Of a stretch of DNA of 64,000 bases, positions 60,749 through 64,000 are shown in pieces; the first letter of the stretch is position 1; each line of letters begins with the position of its first letter. Both the position numbers and the translations under genes were made by a program. The notes below the pieces were generated by a model. The model was not told the origin of the DNA. It ran no database searches and saw nothing but the letters and a program-made list of their open reading frames with translations. The stretch comes from Candidatus Marispirochaeta associata (lineage in GTDB: Bacteria; Spirochaetota; Spirochaetia; JC444; Marispirochaetaceae), in assembly GCA_001749745.1 (NCBI GenBank), contig JWTM01000541.1, positions 1 through 64,000 of the forward strand, in the 5' to 3' direction.

Positions 60749-61755
60749 TCATCAAGACCGTCTCCTACCCCAGGGCGGCGATGATCGGGAATCCTTCTGA
60801 CGGCTACTTCGGGAAGACGATCGCCTTTACCTTCGCCGATTTTCAGGCCGACATCACCCTCTACCAGAGTCCGGAAATAGAGATTCTTCCCGGCCGGCGG
60901 GATACGACCAAGTTCGGCTCCCTCAAAACCCTGGCCGAGGATGTGGGAAACTTCGGCTACTACGGCGGGGTGCGGCTCTTAAAGGCGGCGATCAAGAAGT
61001 TCTACGACTACAGCCTTGAAAATGATATTGAGCTGGACGACAGAAACTTCACGATCCGCTACCACTCCTCGATTCCGCTGCATCTGGGTTTAGCCGGCTC
61101 CTCGTCGATTATCACCGCCTGCATGCGCGCCTTGTGCGCCTTCTACGGGGTGACGATCGCCGAGCACGCCCTGGCGAACCTGGTTTTGTCGGTGGAGACC
61201 GAGGAGCTCGGGATCGGCGCGGGGCTCCAGGATCGAGTGGCCCAGGCCTACCAGGGGATCGTCTTCATGGATTTCGACAGGGAACTGATTCAGTCCCGGG
61301 GCTACGGTACCTACGAGCCGCTCAAGCCCAAGCGCCTTCCGCCCCTCTACATCGCCTATAAGACTGAGCTCTCCGAGGGGAGCGAGATCCTCCATAACGA
61401 CCTGTGCTACCGCTTCAACCGGGGCGACGCCGACGTGGTCGCCGCTATGGAGCAGTTCGGGGAGTACACCCTGGCCGTGCGGGAGATGTTTCGTACTGAG
61501 GAGTACACTAAGTTGGGTGAGGTAATGAACGCCAACTTCGACCTCCGGAAGAGCATCACCATGATCTCGACCGAGAACCAGGAGATGGTCGACGCCGCCC
61601 GCTCGGTGGGGGCTTCGGCCAAGTTTACCGGCTCCGGCGGAGCGATCATCGGAACTTTCTCTGATGAGCACACCGACGACGAGCAGTATGCCCGGGTAGA
61701 AGCGGCCTTGCACGAGGTCGGGGCGCGAACGATTAAGCCTGAGATTGTCTGGTAG
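60745..61755 (+). CDS. glucuronokinase-like GHMP kinase
   Basis: A 336-residue GHMP-family kinase: YPRAAMIGNPSDGYFGKTIAFTFADF, the phosphate loop HLGLAGSSSI, ELGIGAGLQDRVAQAYQGIVFMDF and FTGSGGAIIGTF. The pattern closely recalls plant glucuronokinases, which make glucuronate 1-phosphate. The neighbours support uronic-acid activation: UDP-glucose dehydrogenase upstream and a GalU-type pyrophosphorylase downstream. The substrate is inferred and another sugar is possible. Start 60745 is fixed by the ATGA overlap. Confidence 0.8.
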   Translation: MIIKTVSYPRAAMIGNPSDGYFGKTIAFTFADFQADITLYQSPEIEILPGRRDTTKFGSLKTLAEDVGNFGYYGGVRLLKAAIKKFYDYSLENDIELDDRNFTIRYHSSIPLHLGLAGSSSIITACMRALCAFYGVTIAEHALANLVLSVETEELGIGAGLQDRVAQAYQGIVFMDFDRELIQSRGYGTYEPLKPKRLPPLYIAYKTELSEGSEILHNDLCYRFNRGDADVVAAMEQFGEYTLAVREMFRTEEYTKLGEVMNANFDLRKSITMISTENQEMVDAARSVGASAKFTGSGGAIIGTFSDEHTDDEQYARVEAALHEVGARTIKPEIVW

Positions 61756-61797
61756 GGATAGCTTGATAGAGCTATTAAATGGTTATAAATTGTAACT

Positions 61798-62082
61798 ATG
61801 GCGAGCATAACCATTCGTAATCTTCCGGATTCTATTCTCAGTCGGATTCGAACTATTTCCGAGCTTGAAAAGCGAAGTCTGAACAGCGAACTCCTCCTAC
61901 TAATCGAGCGAGGCCTCTCAGTGGAGACCGAGCGGGTAAAAGAGAGTTCGATGATATCTAAAGAGAGCCAAATAAAGCTCTGGGAATCACTCTCCGGGGA
62001 GTGGGAGGATGAGCGCTCAACCAGTGAGATAATTGACGACATCTACGCCGCGAGAACCATGGGGAGAGATATTAACCTGTGA
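61798..62082 (+). CDS. ribbon-helix-helix antitoxin (FitA/VapB type)
   Basis: A 94-residue protein beginning MASITIRNLPDSILSRIRTISELEKRSLNSELLLLIERGL, the RHH DNA-binding motif of FitA-like antitoxins. The C-terminal half should wrap the toxin. It overlaps the PIN toxin start by 4 nt, the standard antitoxin-toxin layout. Confidence 0.88.
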   Translation: MASITIRNLPDSILSRIRTISELEKRSLNSELLLLIERGLSVETERVKESSMISKESQIKLWESLSGEWEDERSTSEIIDDIYAARTMGRDINL

Positions 62083-62471
62083 TTCTGCTGGACACCGACG
62101 TCTGCATCGAACTCTTGCGGGGCAATCGCAAGGTAATCGAATATCGGGAAAGAGAGTCGGATTCGATCGCCGTCTCGTTTATGACGGTGGCCGAACTCTA
62201 TTACGGCGCTCGTAAGTCCGGACAAGCTACGAAAAACAGCCGTCTGGTCGATGAGTTTCTGCTTACCGTGAATATCCAGCACTCCACTATCCCCGTTGCC
62301 AAGCGCTTCGGCGAGCTCAAGAGCAGGTTGCAGCTCGCTGGCTTGAGTATTGAGGATGCCGACCTTTTCATTGCCGCTACCTCCCTTGAATCTTGTGAGA
62401 AGCTGGTTACCGGTAATATTCGCCATTACAGCAGAATCGAGGAACTGCGAATCGAGAATTGGCTGCGTTAG
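62079..62471 (+). CDS. vapC: VapC-type PIN-domain toxin ribonuclease
   Basis: A 130-residue PIN protein with acidic metal ligands in ILLDTDVCIELL, FMTVAELYYGA and GLSIEDADLFIAATSL. VapC toxins cut tRNA or rRNA. GTG start at 62079 overlaps the antitoxin stop. Confidence 0.9.
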   Translation: MILLDTDVCIELLRGNRKVIEYRERESDSIAVSFMTVAELYYGARKSGQATKNSRLVDEFLLTVNIQHSTIPVAKRFGELKSRLQLAGLSIEDADLFIAATSLESCEKLVTGNIRHYSRIEELRIENWLR

Positions 62472-62521
62472 CTTATCTGAACTCTCGTTATCAAGAACGA
62501 CACTATAAGGATGCCGTACTG

Positions 62522-62824
62522 ATGCGCTTATCCGCAAAGCAAAAAAAGATAATTCATGATACGGTCCGGGCTCAATTTGGAGAGGACGCGCAGGTATTTC
62601 TGTTCGGTTCCCGGGTGGACGATACCAAACGCGGGGGAGATATTGATTTATTAGTGAAGACCAGTCTCGAAGCAGAGAGTGCATTCGATGCAAAAATTTC
62701 AACCCTAGTACGCATAAAACGTCTGCTGGGAGATCAGCGAATTGACCTGGTAGTGACCTCGACCCAGGAAACCGACGATAGATTGGTAGTTGCGGAAGCC
62801 TTTAATCACGGACAGCTCTTATGA
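62522..62824 (+). CDS. minimal nucleotidyltransferase (MntA-type antitoxin family)
   Basis: A 100-residue MNT protein with VFLFGSRVDDTKRGGDIDLLV, the GSx10DxD motif. In HEPN-MNT systems such a protein AMPylates and neutralises a HEPN toxin encoded by the next gene. Here the next ATG overlaps the stop (ATGA at 62821) but its frame ends after nine codons (MSELKLSLP), so the partner appears lost. ATG at 62522 has a weak ribosome-binding site. Confidence 0.85.
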   Translation: MRLSAKQKKIIHDTVRAQFGEDAQVFLFGSRVDDTKRGGDIDLLVKTSLEAESAFDAKISTLVRIKRLLGDQRIDLVVTSTQETDDRLVVAEAFNHGQLL

Positions 62825-62850
62825 GTGAGCTCAAATTATCGCTACCATAG
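62821..62850 (+). pseudogene. vestigial partner of the MNT gene
   Basis: An ATG overlapping the MNT stop opens a frame of only nine codons before TAG. The coupled position is exactly where a HEPN toxin gene would begin, so this is probably its remnant. The call rests on position only. Confidence 0.35.
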
Positions 62851-62862
62851 CGGAGGCCCAAT

Positions 62863-63087
62863 ATGACATATCGGTTTAGCATTGTAATCGAGCATGATGA
62901 CAACGGATATTTCGCCTATTCGCCTGAATTACCGGGATGTATATCACAAGGTAAGACCTACGAACAAACGATGCTAAATATTCGTGAGGCGATTGATCTA
63001 TACCTGGAGACACTTGAGCCGGATGAGAGGGCTGAGCTGTCTAGTAAACAAATTTCTACCAGCAGTGTCGAGGTTTCGATTGCCTGA
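62863..63087 (+). CDS. HicB-family antitoxin, orphan
   Basis: A 74-residue HicB-like protein (FSIVIEHDDNGYFAYSPELPGCISQGKTYEQTMLNIREAIDLYLE), the partial RNase H fold that blocks HicA toxins. No hicA gene is seen on either side; galU begins 57 bp downstream. A role as solitary regulator or as a remnant is possible. Confidence 0.85.
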   Translation: MTYRFSIVIEHDDNGYFAYSPELPGCISQGKTYEQTMLNIREAIDLYLETLEPDERAELSSKQISTSSVEVSIA

Positions 63088-63144
63088 TCGGTCGCTCAAG
63101 TCATGTCGGTAGTCCACAATTCATAACTTCTGGAGAGCACCCTT

Positions 63145-64000
63145 TGGTACGTAAAGCAGTCATTCCCGCCGCGGGCTACGGCACCCGCTTCTTGCCCGCC
63201 ACCAAGTCCCAGCCCAAAGAGATGCTCCCGGTTGTGGATACCCCGACGATCCAGTATGTGGTCGACGAGGCGGTCCAGTCGGGAATTAAGGATATCTTGA
63301 TGATCATCGGCCGGGGCAAGCGGGCCATTGAGGAGCACTTTTCCCGGAACTTCGAGCTCGAGGAGCAACTGAAGGCCAAGGGCAAAGAAGAAGAGCTCAA
63401 GCTGATTCAGGCGGTGCCCGAGGATGTCAATATACACTTCGTCTGGCAGCACGAGCAGAACGGCCTGGGAGACGCGATCCGCTACGCCCGGGATCATGTG
63501 GGCAACGAGCCCTTCGCGGTTCTGCTAGGCGATACGGTGCTCGAGAGTTCCGAAAAGCGGCCGGTCACGAAGCAGCTGATGGACGTCTACGACCGTTATG
63601 AGGAGCTGGTGGTGGCCTTAGAGGAGGTACCCGAGGAGCGGGTCTCCAAGTACGGGGTGATCGATGGAAAGGAGATCGCCAACGGCGTCTTCCTGGTGAA
63701 GGATATGGTCGAGAAGCCCTCGCTTGAAGAGGCCCCTTCGAATCTGGTCGTCGCCAGCCGCTACATTCTGCCCCCGGAGATCTTCCGCGCCCTGGACAAC
63801 ACGACCCCCGGCAAGGGCGGGGAGATTCAGTTAACCGACGCGATGCGTCTGCTCTTAGCCGACCGGGCCATGTACGGCTACCGCTTCAACGGCGTCCGCC
63901 ACGACCTGGGGGATCGCCTGGAGTTCCTAAAGACCAGCATTCTCTACGCCCTGAAACGGCCGGATATGAACGGGGAGCTGATGGAATGGTTACGTGAGCT
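63145..64000 (+). CDS. galU: UTP--glucose-1-phosphate uridylyltransferase, truncated by window end
   Basis: The first 285 residues of a GalU-type nucleotidyltransferase: VIPAAGYGTRFLPATKSQPKEMLPVVD, NGLGDAIRYAR, LLGDTVLE and GKGGEIQLTDAM. TTG at 63145 is the start, with GGAGAG 8 nt upstream. It makes UDP-glucose, the substrate of UDP-glucose dehydrogenase encoded upstream. Relaxed enzymes of this family also use glucuronate 1-phosphate, relevant to the neighbouring kinase. The 3' end lies beyond the window. Confidence 0.95.

Noticed and set aside
63088..63144. Possible hicA after hicB
   Set aside because: Only 57 bp before galU, no open frame with a HicA pattern.

Overview
The window is about 64 kb of a moderately GC-rich bacterial chromosome spanning the replication origin. 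The most likely source is a free-living member of the Spirochaetota (Spirochaeta-like). This rests on gene content and protein character, not on a database search. The core is gyrA-gyrB (minus strand), an AT-rich gap with DnaA boxes (oriC, about 44.64-45.03 kb), then dnaA-dnaN-recF-DUF721-rpmH-rnpA-yidD-yidC-jag (plus strand). Genes left of the origin are mostly on the minus strand and genes right of it mostly on the plus strand, as expected for leading-strand bias.

Region by region. 0-1.8 kb: an integron-like locus with a tyrosine recombinase gene, a divergent promoter, an attI-like core site, one gene cassette with a possible HEPN-motif protein, a textbook attC and a second attC-like hairpin. 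1.9-9.4 kb: ERCC4/XPF-type nuclease, MFS transporter, DUF364 protein, AcuI-type oxidoreductase, GNAT protein without a normal start codon, and a TrpXYZ-type ABC importer. 9.5-17.9 kb: HD protein, aspS, gatB-gatA-gatC (indirect Asn/Gln-tRNA synthesis), a GH63/37-like glycosidase and a DjlA-like co-chaperone. 17.9-27 kb: a catabolic operon (SDR, UxaA-type dehydratase split into large subunit and SAF subunit, RraA-like, UroD-like, TRAP transporter DctMQP) with a membrane AraC-type regulator. 27-32.6 kb: Mut7-C RNase-like protein, methyltransferase, HD-GYP and PilZ proteins (c-di-GMP signalling). 32.7-36 kb: recR, ybaB, dnaX with an A10 slippery run, 4.5S SRP RNA, and five tRNA genes (four Ser isoacceptors and Arg-GCG) with a small element bounded by tRNA tails. 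36-40.3 kb: structured repeats, parB, parA, nfuA-like gene, add, and a pyrimidine-rich tract with three parS sites and 165-bp-period repeats. 40.2-52.8 kb: origin and replication/ribosome/membrane-insertion genes. 53-59 kb: methyl-cycle genes (ahcY, metK, adenosine kinase-like, metF), a wHTH regulator and a DIP1984-family protein. 59.4-64 kb: UDP-glucose dehydrogenase, a glucuronokinase-like GHMP kinase, a small toxin-antitoxin patch (VapBC, an MNT protein with a vestigial partner, orphan HicB) and galU cut by the window end.

The least conventional signals are: the compact integron whose recombinase lacks the IntI-specific insertion; a family of long hairpins near the origin that share an 18-nt apical loop while their stems differ; the tRNA-tail-flanked element; the A10 frameshift site in dnaX; and the grouping of UDP-glucose dehydrogenase, glucuronokinase-like kinase and pyrophosphorylase.
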